In this document: positions 33,279 to 46,890 of the stretch, one piece after another
How the letters are laid out: each line of letters opens with the position of its first letter
How positions within the stretch are numbered: the first letter of the stretch is position 1
Source: Microbacterium testaceum
GTDB taxonomy: Bacteria > Actinomycetota > Actinomycetes > Actinomycetales > Microbacteriaceae
NCBI RefSeq assembly: GCF_020781835.1
Contig: NZ_JAJGNJ010000007.1
Coordinates: forward strand, 62,001-126,000
DNA length: 64,000 nucleotides
Direction: 5' to 3'
Made by a program: the position numbers and the translations under genes
Notes under the pieces: model-generated
The model's database searches: none
What the model saw: only the letters and a program-made list of their open reading frames with translations
What the model was told of the DNA's origin: nothing

Positions 33279-34844
33279 GTGACCGCCGTCCCCCCGTTGA
33301 TCCCCACGGACGAACGGACGCGCCTGGATCGCTGGCGCGACGCACTGCTGGCCGATCCCCGCGGCGCGCGGGTGTGGCGCTGGCTCATGCCGACGCTGAT
33401 CACGGTGTTCGCCTTCGTCCTGCGCGTGGTGAACGTGGGAGATCCGCACGAGCTGATCTTCGACGAGACCTATTACGTCAAGGACTCCTGGAGCCAGTGG
33501 CTGCAGGGATTCCCCTCGACGTGGCCACCGGAGGGCGCCGACGAACGTTTCGCGGCGGGCGACACCGACGCCTTCCTCGGCGTCGGCAGCTACGTCGTCC
33601 ACCCGCCGCTGGGGCGCATCTTCATCGGTGCCGGCATGGCGCTGCTGGGGTCGGATTCCGCGACCGGCTGGCGGATCGCCGCGGTCGTGTTCGGCACGGC
33701 GCTCGTGTTGCTGATGTACCTGTTCGCGAAGACGCTGACCGGGTCCCTCGTCTTCGCGTCGGTGGCATCCGGTCTTCTGGCGATCGACGGGCTCGGGATC
33801 GTGCTCAGCCGCGTCTCGCTGCTGGACATTTTCCTGACGTTCTTCATCGTGCTGGCGCTGTGGTTCGTGGCGCTCGATCGTCGTGCGACGCTCGCCCGGT
33901 GGGCCGCACGCGAGCCCGGCGAGGCGACGTGGGGGCCGGTGTTCTGGAATCGGCCGTGGCTCGTCGCCGCCGGCGCCGCTGCGGGTGCGGCCACGGCCGT
34001 GAAGTGGTCGGGGCTGTACGTCATCGCGGCCATCGGGCTGTACGTCGTGATCTCCGACGCCCTCGCGCGTCGGCGCGCCGGCATCGCGCAGTGGCCCATG
34101 GACGCGGTCCGCCAGGGCCTGGTGTCGTTCGTGCTCATCGTGCCGGTTGCGGCGGCGGTGTACCTCGCGAGCTGGTCGGGCTGGCTGTTCACCGACGGCG
34201 GCTACAGCCGGCACGCGCTCGACGCGACGCCCGCGACGGGTGTGTGGTCGTGGGTGCCGCTGCCGCTGCAGAACCTGTGGGCCTACCACCAGGCCATGTA
34301 CGCCTTCCACGTCGGCCTGTCGACCCCGCACGCGTACGCGAGCCCCGCGTGGCAGTGGCCGTTGATGATCCGTCCCACCTCGATGTACTGGCATCAGGAC
34401 GATGTCGGGGTGAACGGATGCCGGCTCCCCGACGGCTGCACGGAGGCGATCTCGAGCATCGACAACCCGTTGCTGTGGTGGGCGGGGATCGCCGCCTCGA
34501 TCTACCTGCTCGCGCGCTTCATCCTCGTTCGCGACGGACGATACGCGCTCGTGCTCACGGGCCTGGCCGCCACGTACGTGCCGTGGCTGCTGTACCCCGA
34601 GCGCACGATCTTCCAGTTCTACACGGTCGCGATGGTGCCGTTCCTGCTGCTCGCGCTGACGTTCGCGCTCCGCGACATCGCCCGCGGGCCGAGATCGATG
34701 ACGCGCGCGAGCGGGCAGGCGTGGGTCGTGGTGTTCCTGGCCGTCTGCGTGCTGCTGTCGGCGTTGTGGTACCCCGTGTGGACGGCGCTCCCGGTGCCGT
34801 ACGAGTTCTGGCGCCTCCACAACTGGCTGCCGACCTGGATCTGA
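33279..34844 (+). CDS. pmt: Dolichyl-phosphate-mannose-type protein O-mannosyltransferase
   Basis: 521 residues from GTG 33279; the ATG at 33267 lies inside the -10 box and is rejected. GT39/PMT membrane protein with about eleven hydrophobic segments. The first extracytoplasmic loop carries FDETYYVKDSW with the catalytic Asp-Glu pair, and PPLGRIFIGAGMALLG follows as in other PMTs. It transfers mannose from polyprenyl phosphate mannose to secreted proteins. The head-to-head pairing with rsmI is conserved in actinobacteria such as M. tuberculosis (Rv1002c/Rv1003). An AAA ATPase starts one base after its stop. Confidence 0.93.
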   Translation: MTAVPPLIPTDERTRLDRWRDALLADPRGARVWRWLMPTLITVFAFVLRVVNVGDPHELIFDETYYVKDSWSQWLQGFPSTWPPEGADERFAAGDTDAFLGVGSYVVHPPLGRIFIGAGMALLGSDSATGWRIAAVVFGTALVLLMYLFAKTLTGSLVFASVASGLLAIDGLGIVLSRVSLLDIFLTFFIVLALWFVALDRRATLARWAAREPGEATWGPVFWNRPWLVAAGAAAGAATAVKWSGLYVIAAIGLYVVISDALARRRAGIAQWPMDAVRQGLVSFVLIVPVAAAVYLASWSGWLFTDGGYSRHALDATPATGVWSWVPLPLQNLWAYHQAMYAFHVGLSTPHAYASPAWQWPLMIRPTSMYWHQDDVGVNGCRLPDGCTEAISSIDNPLLWWAGIAASIYLLARFILVRDGRYALVLTGLAATYVPWLLYPERTIFQFYTVAMVPFLLLALTFALRDIARGPRSMTRASGQAWVVVFLAVCVLLSALWYPVWTALPVPYEFWRLHNWLPTWI

Positions 34845-34845
34845 C

Positions 34846-35607
34846 ATGACGCGCGGGGACGACTGGCTGCACGACCCGCGACCGGTGCGGCGCGCGAGAC
34901 TGTTCAGCGACGCCGCCATCGAGCCGGATCACTGGCCGGCGAACATTCCCGCCGTCGCGCAGTTCCTCGAGGTCGCGGGTGCCGAGGGGTGGGAGTTCGC
35001 CCTGGGTGTGACCTTCCTCGTCGGCGAGAACGGCTCGGGGAAGTCGACGCTCATCGAGGGCATCGCCGAGGCGTACGGTCTGCCCGCCGAGGGCGGGTCG
35101 TCGAACGGCGGCGGTCAGACGCGGCGCACCGAGAGCCCGCTCGGCGAATGGTTGCGTCTGGAGCGGAGCCCTCGCGCCGCCCGCTTCGGGTTCTTCCTGC
35201 GTGCCGAGACCATGCACGGCTACTACTCGTGGCGCGACGACCTCGGCGGAGCCGCGCCCAGCCTGCACACCATGAGCCACGGCGAGTCCTTCAACGCCCT
35301 CCTCGACGAGACCCTCGACCACCCGCACTACGTCGCCGGCCTGGCGTGCCTGGACGAGCCCGAGGCGGCCCTGTCGTTCTCGTCGACCCTGCGATGGGTG
35401 GCATCCCTCGACCGCATGCGCTCCCGTGGTACGCAGGTCATCTGCGCGACCCACTCCCCCGTCCTCTCCGCGCTCCCCGGCGCGACGATCCTCGAGCTCG
35501 GCGAGTGGGGTATCCGCGAGTCCGCGTGGGAAGACCTCGAGATCGTGCGGCTGCACCGCGGTTTCCTCGAGTCGCCCGGCAGGTACCTCCGGCACCTGCT
35601 CGGCTGA
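34846..35607 (+). CDS. Small AAA/ABC-type ATPase
   Basis: 253 residues, stand-alone P-loop ATPase. Walker A GENGSGKST (about residue 65), signature-like TMSHGESF, Walker B GLACLDEPEAAL, and H-loop CATHSPVLSALPG, the arrangement of OLD/RecF-like AAA_15/AAA_23 proteins, without a coiled coil or nuclease domain. It starts one base after pmt and shares its transcript. Function unknown; resemblance to SMC-type ATPases suggests DNA- or defence-related activity, but nothing here shows it. Confidence 0.85.
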   Translation: MTRGDDWLHDPRPVRRARLFSDAAIEPDHWPANIPAVAQFLEVAGAEGWEFALGVTFLVGENGSGKSTLIEGIAEAYGLPAEGGSSNGGGQTRRTESPLGEWLRLERSPRAARFGFFLRAETMHGYYSWRDDLGGAAPSLHTMSHGESFNALLDETLDHPHYVAGLACLDEPEAALSFSSTLRWVASLDRMRSRGTQVICATHSPVLSALPGATILELGEWGIRESAWEDLEIVRLHRGFLESPGRYLRHLLG

Positions 35608-35625
35608 CGAGGGATCGCGCCGACC

Positions 35626-36717
35626 TCAGCGGAACATCATCTTCTCGTAGAGCGTCCGCCCGCGGACCCGGTCCACGATCCCACCCAGGCGGACCTCCAA
35701 CTCGGCGTCGGCGGTGAAGTCGTAGTACTCCGGGTGCTCACCGGCGTGGAGGACGGCCGACAGCGGCGTGCGGCGGGGGCGCATGTCGAGGGCCTCGATC
35801 AGGCGCGGGTCGGTGACGGTGAAGGCGATCCGGTCGTCGCCGCGCTCCCACGTCCACTCCAGCCGCGTCGGGTACGACTGGTGGCCGGGACCTGCGACCT
35901 CGCCGCTCGTGGACAGCCGGAGAGGCAGGAGGTCGTCGGTCAGCAGCTCTTCCCCGCGCGCCAGGTAGAACGTCGGGATCTGGATCTGCCCCATCCCGAA
36001 CAATCCCTTCGTCGTCATCTGCATGTAGACGAGCGTGTAGTCGCCGATGTGCGCGCGACCCCAGAACCAGTGGTCGAGGAACGACCCCATCAGGTGGTTG
36101 CCCCAGTTGTGGTCGTGGTAGGCCGTACCGGTCACCGACGCGGTGCGATCGTCCTGCGTGATGGTCGCCTCCACGGTCCCGTACGGGACGGGGACGACCC
36201 AGGCGAGGTAGTGCGACTTCGCCGCGTCGAAGAAGGTGATGCCTGCGCCGGGCCGCCACGACGGCGCCGCGCGCCGGATCGTGACCTCGGCGGTGAGCCC
36301 CTCGACCTCGAGGTGCAGCCGATACGTGTCGAGATCGCCCGTGACGGTGTTCGGTCCGATCCGCACGTCGCAGTGCTCGGTCGCGGCCGTGAACGTCTCG
36401 GCGGGGAACACGGGCTCGACGTGCATCCTCGTGCCGTCGGGGTGCTGGCGGATGACCAGAACGGTCGGGGTCAGCGGACCCCCCGGATCGGTGTGCGGCT
36501 TGTTCGAGAAGGTCACCACGAGGGTCGAGCCATCGTCGAACTGGCAGTCGAAGTACCACCACTCGAACGTGGAGTCGGCGGCCGCCGCGGCGCGATACCC
36601 GTCCTCCCAGGCCTCCACGTCACTGCCGTGCAGTCCCAGGGCCTGCATGCCTTCGGCCTGGGCGGCATCCATCCGTGCGCGGATCTCTGGGGTGTCGGGG
36701 ATGGCGTGGGCGGACAT
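35626..36717 (-). CDS. CrtC/AttH-like lipocalin-fold protein
   Basis: 363 residues, RBS GAGGAGGAG before ATG 36717. The FEWWYFDCQFDDGS motif in the first 60 residues and the YHDHNWGNH motif near residue 205 are typical of the CrtC/AttH lipocalin-like family (carotenoid 1,2-hydratase, hydroxyneurosporene synthase). No carotenoid genes are nearby, so a carotenoid substrate is unproven. No signal peptide is visible. It lies 75 bp after the YyaL-like gene. Confidence 0.8.
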   Translation of the reverse strand: MSAHAIPDTPEIRARMDAAQAEGMQALGLHGSDVEAWEDGYRAAAAADSTFEWWYFDCQFDDGSTLVVTFSNKPHTDPGGPLTPTVLVIRQHPDGTRMHVEPVFPAETFTAATEHCDVRIGPNTVTGDLDTYRLHLEVEGLTAEVTIRRAAPSWRPGAGITFFDAAKSHYLAWVVPVPYGTVEATITQDDRTASVTGTAYHDHNWGNHLMGSFLDHWFWGRAHIGDYTLVYMQMTTKGLFGMGQIQIPTFYLARGEELLTDDLLPLRLSTSGEVAGPGHQSYPTRLEWTWERGDDRIAFTVTDPRLIEALDMRPRRTPLSAVLHAGEHPEYYDFTADAELEVRLGGIVDRVRGRTLYEKMMFR

Positions 36718-36792
36718 GGTGCTCCTCCTCGAGCGGTCGGGTACTCCACATCTTGGCCGAGAGCGCGCGCGGCGGCCAGAGCCGGTCGTCGG

Positions 36793-40908
<4,116 letters not shown>

Positions 40909-40935
40909 CCGGCCCCCAATTTACGGCGGTGTCAC

Positions 40936-40953
40936 TCGTGGAAATCGTGGAGA
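40936..40953. promoter_or_regulatory. Tandem 9-bp direct repeat between MocR gene and ureide operon
   Basis: TCGTGGAAA (40936-40944) followed directly by TCGTGGAGA (40945-40953). MocR/GabR/PdxR-type regulators bind direct repeats, so this is a candidate operator in the divergent promoter region. Confidence 0.4.
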
Positions 40954-41013
40954 AATGTTCACGCGCGACAGTAACAGAACCGGGCGACGACGGCCCGGAG
41001 GAACGAGGGGACC

Positions 41014-41862
41014 ATGACGACGGTACGCGCCGCGATCACGCAGACCACCTGGACCGGCGACAAGGCATCCATGCTCGACAAGCACGAGCAGTTCGCCCGG
41101 GATGCCGCGGCGCAGGGCGCCGAGGTCCTGTGCTTCCAGGAGTTGTTCTACGGCCCCTACTTCGGCATCACCCAGGACCAGAAGTACTACCGCTACGCCG
41201 AGCCCGCCGACGGTCCCATCGTCCAGCGGTTCGCCGCCCTCGCGAAGGAACTCGGCCTGGTCACCGTGCTCCCCATCTACGAGGAGGCCCAGACCGGGGT
41301 GTACTACAACACCTCCGTGCTGGTCGACGCCGACGGCACGGTGCTCGGCAAGTACCGCAAGAACCACATCCCGCACGTGGAGAAGTTCTGGGAGAAGTTC
41401 TACTTCCGCCCGGGCAACCTCGGCTACCCCGTCTTCGACACCGCCGTCGGCAAGGTCGGCATGTACATCTGCTACGACCGGCACTTCCCCGAGGGCTGGC
41501 GCGAGCTGGGCCTCAACGGCGCTCACATGGTCTTCAACCCCAACGCCACCAAGCCCGGCCTCTCCAACCGTCTGTGGGAGGTCGAGGGACCGTGCGCCGC
41601 GGTGGCGAACGGATACTTCGTGCTGCAGCCCAACCGCGTCGGCCGCGAGGACAACGAGTACGGCGACGAGGCGGTCACCTTCTACGGCACGAGCCAGGTC
41701 ATCGACCCGCGCGGCAACCACGTCGGCGCGCTCGGATCGGACGAGCACGAGGAGATCCTCGTCCGCGACCTCGATCTCGACCTCGTCCAGCAGATGCGCG
41801 ACGACTGGCAGTTCTACCGCGACCGTCGCCCCGACACCTACGGCGAGATCGTGGAGGCGTGA
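41014..41862 (+). CDS. Nitrilase-superfamily hydrolase, beta-ureidopropionase-like
   Basis: 282 residues, RBS GAGGGG before ATG 41014. Catalytic triad residues Glu43 (CFQELFYGPYF), Lys116 (KYRKNHIPH) and Cys153 (YICYDRHFPE) are all present. N-carbamoyl-beta-alanine or N-carbamoyl amino acid hydrolysis to amine, CO2 and ammonia is expected, because the next gene is a dihydropyrimidinase that produces such carbamoyl compounds. It is the first gene of a seven-gene operon. Confidence 0.9.
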   Translation: MTTVRAAITQTTWTGDKASMLDKHEQFARDAAAQGAEVLCFQELFYGPYFGITQDQKYYRYAEPADGPIVQRFAALAKELGLVTVLPIYEEAQTGVYYNTSVLVDADGTVLGKYRKNHIPHVEKFWEKFYFRPGNLGYPVFDTAVGKVGMYICYDRHFPEGWRELGLNGAHMVFNPNATKPGLSNRLWEVEGPCAAVANGYFVLQPNRVGREDNEYGDEAVTFYGTSQVIDPRGNHVGALGSDEHEEILVRDLDLDLVQQMRDDWQFYRDRRPDTYGEIVEA

Positions 41863-41863
41863 G

Positions 41864-43300
41864 ATGACCACGACCCTCCTCACCGGCGGCACGGTGGTCT
41901 CGGCCACCGGACGCACCGCGGCCGACGTCCTCATCGACGCAGACACGATCGCGGCAGTGCTCGCACCCGGCTCCACCCTGCTGGGCCACGACCTCGCGGC
42001 ATCCGTCGACCGCGTCATCGACGCGACCGGGAAGTACGTCATCCCCGGCGGCATCGACGCCCACACCCACATGCAGCTGCCCTTCGGTGGCACGAGCGCC
42101 TCCGACACGTTCGAGACCGGCACCCGCGCCGCCGCGTGGGGCGGAACGACGACGATCGTCGACTTCGCCGTGCAGCGCACCGGCGAGCGCATCCAGGACG
42201 GACTGGCCCACTGGCACGAGCTGGCCGCCGGCAACTGCGCGATCGACTACGGCTTCCACCAGATCGTCGGCGGCGTCGACGCGGATTCTCTCGCCGCCCT
42301 CCCCGGCCTCGTCGACGAGGGCGTCTCGAGCTTCAAGATGTTCATGGCCTACCCCGGAGTGTTCTACGCCGACGACGCGCAGATCCTCCGCGCCATGCAG
42401 GTCGCCGCTGACACGGGGCTGCTGACGATGATGCACGCCGAGAACGGACCGGTCATCGACGTCCTCGCCGAACAGCTCGTCGCGAAGGGGAAGACCGACC
42501 CGTACTTCCACGGGGTCGCCCGAGCGTGGCAGATGGAGGAGGAAGCGACGCACCGCGCGATCATGCTGTCGCACCTGACCGGTGCGCCGCTCTACGTCGT
42601 GCACGTGAGCGCGAAGCAGGCGGTCGAACAGCTCGCGTGGGCGCGCGACAACGGCCAGAACGTGTTCGGCGAGACCTGCCCGCAGTACCTCTACCTGTCG
42701 CTCGAGGACCAGCTCGGCGCCTCCAGCGAGGAATGGGGCGCGTTCGAGGGAGCCAAGTGGGTGTGCTCCACCCCGCTGCGCTCGAAGCACGAGGGTCACC
42801 AGCACCACATGTGGCAGGCGCTGCGCACGAACGACATCCAGATGGTCTCCACCGATCACTGCCCGTTCTGCATGAAGGACCAGAAGACCCTCGGACTCGG
42901 CGACTTCCGTGCGATCCCCAACGGCATCGGTTCCGTCGAGCACCGGATGGATCTGATGTACCAGGGTGTCGTGACCGGGCAGATCACGCTCGAGCGGTGG
43001 GTCGAGCTGACCAGCACGACCCCCGCGCGCATGTTCGGGATGTACGGCAAGAAGGGCGTCATCGCCCCCGGCGCGGACGCCGACATCGTCGTCTACGACC
43101 CGGCGGGTCACACCTCGATCGGCGTCGGCAAGACGCACCACATGAACATGGATCACTCCGCGTGGGAAGGCTTCGAGATCGACGGGCACGTCGACACGGT
43201 CATCTCGCGCGGCAAGGTCGTCGTCGACGACGGCGCGTACCTCGGCACCAAGGGTGACGGACGCTTCGTCAAGCGCGGCCTGAGCCAGTACCTGGTCTGA
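41864..43300 (+). CDS. hydA: Dihydropyrimidinase / D-hydantoinase
   Basis: 478 residues, ATG one base after the nitrilase stop codon. Binuclear zinc amidohydrolase: His67 and His69 (DAHTHM), carbamylated Lys158 (SSFKMFMAYPG), His191 (MMHAENG), His247 (YVVHVSAKQ) and Asp331 (STDHCPF). Opens dihydropyrimidines or 5-substituted hydantoins to N-carbamoyl compounds, the substrate of the preceding hydrolase. Confidence 0.95.
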   Translation: MTTTLLTGGTVVSATGRTAADVLIDADTIAAVLAPGSTLLGHDLAASVDRVIDATGKYVIPGGIDAHTHMQLPFGGTSASDTFETGTRAAAWGGTTTIVDFAVQRTGERIQDGLAHWHELAAGNCAIDYGFHQIVGGVDADSLAALPGLVDEGVSSFKMFMAYPGVFYADDAQILRAMQVAADTGLLTMMHAENGPVIDVLAEQLVAKGKTDPYFHGVARAWQMEEEATHRAIMLSHLTGAPLYVVHVSAKQAVEQLAWARDNGQNVFGETCPQYLYLSLEDQLGASSEEWGAFEGAKWVCSTPLRSKHEGHQHHMWQALRTNDIQMVSTDHCPFCMKDQKTLGLGDFRAIPNGIGSVEHRMDLMYQGVVTGQITLERWVELTSTTPARMFGMYGKKGVIAPGADADIVVYDPAGHTSIGVGKTHHMNMDHSAWEGFEIDGHVDTVISRGKVVVDDGAYLGTKGDGRFVKRGLSQYLV

Positions 43301-43311
43301 GAGGGGCACAC

Positions 43312-44340
43312 ATGGATTTCGGCGTCGTCCTGCAGACCAACCCGCCCGCGGCCCGCACGGTGCAGCTCTCGCAGCTCGCCGAGGCGCACGGGTTCAGCCA
43401 CGTGTGGACGTTCGACTCCCACCTGCTCTGGCAGGAGCCGTACGTCGTGCACTCGGCGATCCTCGCCGCCACGCGTCGCGTGACCGTCGGCCCGTTCGTG
43501 ACCAATCCCGCCACCCGCGACTGGACCGTCACGGCATCCACGTTCGCCACGCTCAACGAGATGTACGGCAACCGCACCATCTGCGGCATCGGCCGGGGCG
43601 ACTCGGCGGTGCGCGTCACCAACGGCCGCCCGACGACCCTCAAGGCGCTGCGCGAGTCGATCCACGTCATCCGCGAGCTCGGCAACTCGCGGGCCGTGGA
43701 GTACAACGGCGCGACACTGCAGTTCCCGTGGAGCCGCGGGTCGAAGCTCGACGTGTGGGTCGCCGCCTACGGCCCCCTCGCGCTCAAGCTCACCGGTGAG
43801 GTCGGCGACGGCTTCATCCTGCAGCTGGCCGACCTCGACATCGCCGAGTGGATGATCGCGACCGTGCGCCGCGCGGCCGAGGAGGCCGGGCGCGACCCGG
43901 ACGAGATCGCGTTCTGCGTGGCCGCGCCCATGTACATCGGGGAGGACACCCCCGAGAGCCGGGCGCACATGATCGAGCAGTGCCGCTGGTTCGGCGGCAT
44001 GGTCGGCAACCACGTCGCCGACATCGTGGCGAAGTACGGCGGCGACTCCGACGTGCCCGCCGCCCTCACCGACTACATCGCCGGACGCACGGGCTACGAC
44101 TACAACTCGCACGGCAAGAGCAGCAACGACCACGTCGACTTCGTCCCGGACGAGATCGTCGAGCGCTTCTGCGTCCTCGGCACCGCCGAGGAGCACATCG
44201 CCAAGCTCGAGAAGCTCCGCGCGCTGGGCGTGACGCAGTTCGCCGGATACCTCCAGCACGACAACAAGGAGGAGACCATGCGGGTGTACGGCGAGACCGT
44301 CATCCCCGCACTCACTCCCCCGGTGACGGCCAAACGGTGA
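43312..44340 (+). CDS. LLM-class flavin/F420-dependent oxidoreductase
   Basis: 342 residues, RBS GAGGGG. Luciferase-like TIM barrel: MDFGVVLQTNPPA start, LAEAHGFSHVWTFDSHLLWQ, ICGIGRGDSAVRVTNGRP and LGTAEEHIAKLEKLRALGV. F420 or FMN use cannot be separated by eye. In the Rut pathway an LLM-family monooxygenase (RutA) opens uracil; here such an enzyme sits beside hydrolases of the reductive pyrimidine route, so it may provide an oxidative entry or ring-modifying step. That role is inference. Confidence 0.9.
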   Translation: MDFGVVLQTNPPAARTVQLSQLAEAHGFSHVWTFDSHLLWQEPYVVHSAILAATRRVTVGPFVTNPATRDWTVTASTFATLNEMYGNRTICGIGRGDSAVRVTNGRPTTLKALRESIHVIRELGNSRAVEYNGATLQFPWSRGSKLDVWVAAYGPLALKLTGEVGDGFILQLADLDIAEWMIATVRRAAEEAGRDPDEIAFCVAAPMYIGEDTPESRAHMIEQCRWFGGMVGNHVADIVAKYGGDSDVPAALTDYIAGRTGYDYNSHGKSSNDHVDFVPDEIVERFCVLGTAEEHIAKLEKLRALGVTQFAGYLQHDNKEETMRVYGETVIPALTPPVTAKR

Positions 44341-45317
44341 CCGACCAGGCGATCGCCCCGGGGTCGGTGACCTCGATCGCCCCCGAGGACGGCGGCGGGA
44401 TGCCACGCGCCCGCCGTCGACGCGGGGCGGGCACCGTCGTGCGGGTGGCGTGGGGGGTCGCGGGCGTCGCGGCCGTCATCGCGATCTGGGAGCTCTACAA
44501 GCTGCTCGGGCCCGCGGACGGCGTCACCGTCGGCGGGGACGGATCCGCCGGATCCGGCGTCATCCTCCTCCCGCGCACGCACGACCGCGCCATGCCGCAT
44601 GTCTGGGAGATGGTCGCGCGCATGTTCGCGCCGACGAGCGGCGGCGACACCCCGCCGCTGATCGTCTCGGTGCTCGAGGCCGCCGGGACCACCCTGGGCC
44701 TGGCGGCGCTGGGCTGGCTGATCGGCGTCGCCGTCGGAGGCATCCTGGGCATCGTCATGCAGCGCTGGCGACTGGTCGAGTGGGGCCTGCTGCCCTGGAT
44801 CGTCGTGAGCCAGATCGTGCCGCTCATCGCCTTCGCCCCCGTCGTCAACGCACTCGGCAACCAGATCGACCGCGCCGGGGTGTTCCCCTGGCCGCAGTGG
44901 TTCTCGGTGGCGCTGATCGCCTCGTACCTGGCGTTCTTCCCCGTCGCCATCGGCATGCTCCGGGGCCTCGAAGCCCCGGACGCGCTCCACCTCGACCTGT
45001 TCCACGCGGGTGCGGCCGGCTGGTGGTCGACGCTCGTGCACCTGCGGCTCCCCGCCGCCGTACCGCACCTGCTGCCGGCCCTGCGCCTGGCCGCGGCCTC
45101 CGCCGTCGTCGGCGCCGTGGTCGCCGAGGTGTCGATCGGGCTGCGGGGCGGGATCGGGCGCATGCTCATCCAGCTCGCCGGACAGGCGTCGTCCGATCCG
45201 GCGGCGCCCTGGGCACCCACGTTCGGCACCGTCGCCATCGGGCTCGTCGCCGCCGCGGGCGTCGCGCTGATCGGTGTGACGCTGCACCGCTTCCGTCGCG
45301 GAGAGGAGATCCGATGA
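44337..45317 (+). CDS. NMT1/nitrate-type ABC transporter permease (first)
   Basis: 326 residues from GTG 44337 (GTGA overlap). A long basic N-terminus, six membrane helices, an unusual ~65-residue extracytoplasmic insert after helix 1 (LLGPADGVTVGGDGSAGSG and on), and the EAA-like loop FHAGAAGWWSTLVHLRLPAAV. Pairs with the permease at 46108-46890 to import the operon substrate. Confidence 0.9.
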   Translation: MTDQAIAPGSVTSIAPEDGGGMPRARRRRGAGTVVRVAWGVAGVAAVIAIWELYKLLGPADGVTVGGDGSAGSGVILLPRTHDRAMPHVWEMVARMFAPTSGGDTPPLIVSVLEAAGTTLGLAALGWLIGVAVGGILGIVMQRWRLVEWGLLPWIVVSQIVPLIAFAPVVNALGNQIDRAGVFPWPQWFSVALIASYLAFFPVAIGMLRGLEAPDALHLDLFHAGAAGWWSTLVHLRLPAAVPHLLPALRLAAASAVVGAVVAEVSIGLRGGIGRMLIQLAGQASSDPAAPWAPTFGTVAIGLVAAAGVALIGVTLHRFRRGEEIR

Positions 45318-46111
45318 CCGTCCCCGCCACCGCCGTCCACGCCTCGGGCGTAGGGAAGGTGTTCCCCTCCACCGGTGGTGAGGTGACCGCCCTCACGGGG
45401 GTCGACCTCGACGTCGCCGCCGGAGAGTTCGTCTCGCTCATCGGCCCGTCCGGCTGCGGCAAGTCCACGCTGCTGCGCCTCATCGCCGACCTCGACACCC
45501 CGAGCACCGGCGACCTGGCGATCTTCGGCAAACCCGCCCGGCAGGCGCGCATCGACCAGGACTACGGCATCGCCTTCCAGCAGGCGGGACTGCTGCCGTG
45601 GCGCACGGTCGCCGCGAACATCGCGCTCCCCCTCGAACTGCACCGGTGGAGCCGCGCCCGCCGAGACGCGCGCGTCGCCGAGCTCGCGGGCCTCGTCGGG
45701 TTGTCGGAGTTCGTCGGACGCTACCCCGACCAGTTGTCCGGCGGCATGCAGCAGCGCGTCGCGATCGCCCGCGCGCTGGCGGCGTCGCCGCAGCTGCTGC
45801 TCATGGATGAGCCCTTCGGCGCGCTCGACGAGATGACGCGGGAGCGACTGCAGACCGAACTCGCCCGCATCTCCGCCGAGACGGGCGCCGCGGTGGTCTT
45901 CGTGACCCACTCGATCCCGGAGGCGGTGTTCCTCTCCGACCGGGTCGTCGTCATGAGCCCGCGGCCGGGGCGGATCACCGAGGTCGTCGACACGCGCCCG
46001 GGGCGTCCCCGCGACGAGGCGCTGCGCGAATCGCCCGAGTACTTCGCGCGGGTGACGGCGGTGCGCGAAGCGCTGCACGGCGCTCCCCTCCAGCGGGCGA
46101 ACGAACGATGA
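45314..46111 (+). CDS. NMT1/nitrate-type ABC transporter ATP-binding protein
   Basis: 265 residues, ATGA overlap. Walker A GPSGCGKST, Q-loop FQQAGLLPW, signature LSGGMQQRVAIARALA, Walker B LLLMDEPFGALD, H-loop FVTHSIPEA, as in SsuB/TauB/ThiZ-type ATPases. Confidence 0.93.
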   Translation: MTVPATAVHASGVGKVFPSTGGEVTALTGVDLDVAAGEFVSLIGPSGCGKSTLLRLIADLDTPSTGDLAIFGKPARQARIDQDYGIAFQQAGLLPWRTVAANIALPLELHRWSRARRDARVAELAGLVGLSEFVGRYPDQLSGGMQQRVAIARALAASPQLLLMDEPFGALDEMTRERLQTELARISAETGAAVVFVTHSIPEAVFLSDRVVVMSPRPGRITEVVDTRPGRPRDEALRESPEYFARVTAVREALHGAPLQRANER

Positions 46112-46890
46112 CCGTCACCCGGCTCCCCTCCTGGCTGCGCATCGCCGCCCCGGTCGGCGTGGGCCTGCTCGGGCTCGGCGTGTGGTTCGCCTACGTCGCC
46201 TCGGGGAGCGCGCCGCGCATGCTGCCCGATCCGGGCGCGATCCTCCTCGAGGGCGTGGAACGCTTCCCCCTCATCGTCGACGCCGCGGCGATCACCGGCA
46301 CCAACGCCCTCGTCGGCCTCGTCGCCGGGACCGTCGTGGCCGTGGCCCTGGCCGCACTCGCCGCGACGTGGCGTCCCGTGGACGGGATGACCGCCCCTCT
46401 GGTGGCCGCGCTCGCGGTCGTACCGATCGTGGCCATCACACCGATCCTCAACACGATGTTCGGCGCGTCGAGCCAGTTCGGGCGGCAGGCCGTCGCGGCG
46501 ATCGCCGCGTTCGTCCCCGTCTTCGTCAACACCCTCCGCGGACTGCGGCAGACCCGGCCCGTCCAGCGGGACCTGTTCACCGCCACCGCGGCCAGCGGTG
46601 GCCAGACGTTCCGGTTCCTCACCCTCCCCACCGCGCTGCCGTACCTGCTGACCGGCATCCGCGTCGCCGCGTCGCTCGCGGTGATCTCCGCCCTCGTCGC
46701 CGAGTACTTCGGCGGCCCCTCCGACGGCATCGGCACGGCGATCGCCACCTACGCCAAGTCCGGGCGCGCCGCCCTGGCCTGGGCGTTCGTCGGCGGCGGC
46801 ATCGTGATCGGTCTCGTCTTCTTCCTCGTCACCTCGCTGCTCGAACGCGTCGTCGCACGACGCCTCGGCGCGGGGCGTCCGCCGGCCTGA
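46108..46890 (+). CDS. NMT1/nitrate-type ABC transporter permease (second)
   Basis: 260 residues, ATGA overlap with the ATPase gene. Six membrane helices and the EAA-like loop TAASGGQTFRFLTLPTALP. The presence of two different permeases indicates a heterodimeric membrane part. Confidence 0.92.
   Translation: MTVTRLPSWLRIAAPVGVGLLGLGVWFAYVASGSAPRMLPDPGAILLEGVERFPLIVDAAAITGTNALVGLVAGTVVAVALAALAATWRPVDGMTAPLVAALAVVPIVAITPILNTMFGASSQFGRQAVAAIAAFVPVFVNTLRGLRQTRPVQRDLFTATAASGGQTFRFLTLPTALPYLLTGIRVAASLAVISALVAEYFGGPSDGIGTAIATYAKSGRAALAWAFVGGGIVIGLVFFLVTSLLERVVARRLGAGRPPA

Noticed and set aside
40931..40980. GlnR-type nitrogen-control box upstream of the ureide operon
   Set aside because: GTCAC and GTTAC-like pieces exist, but spacing and the second half-site do not fit the gTnAc-n6-GaAAc pattern well.
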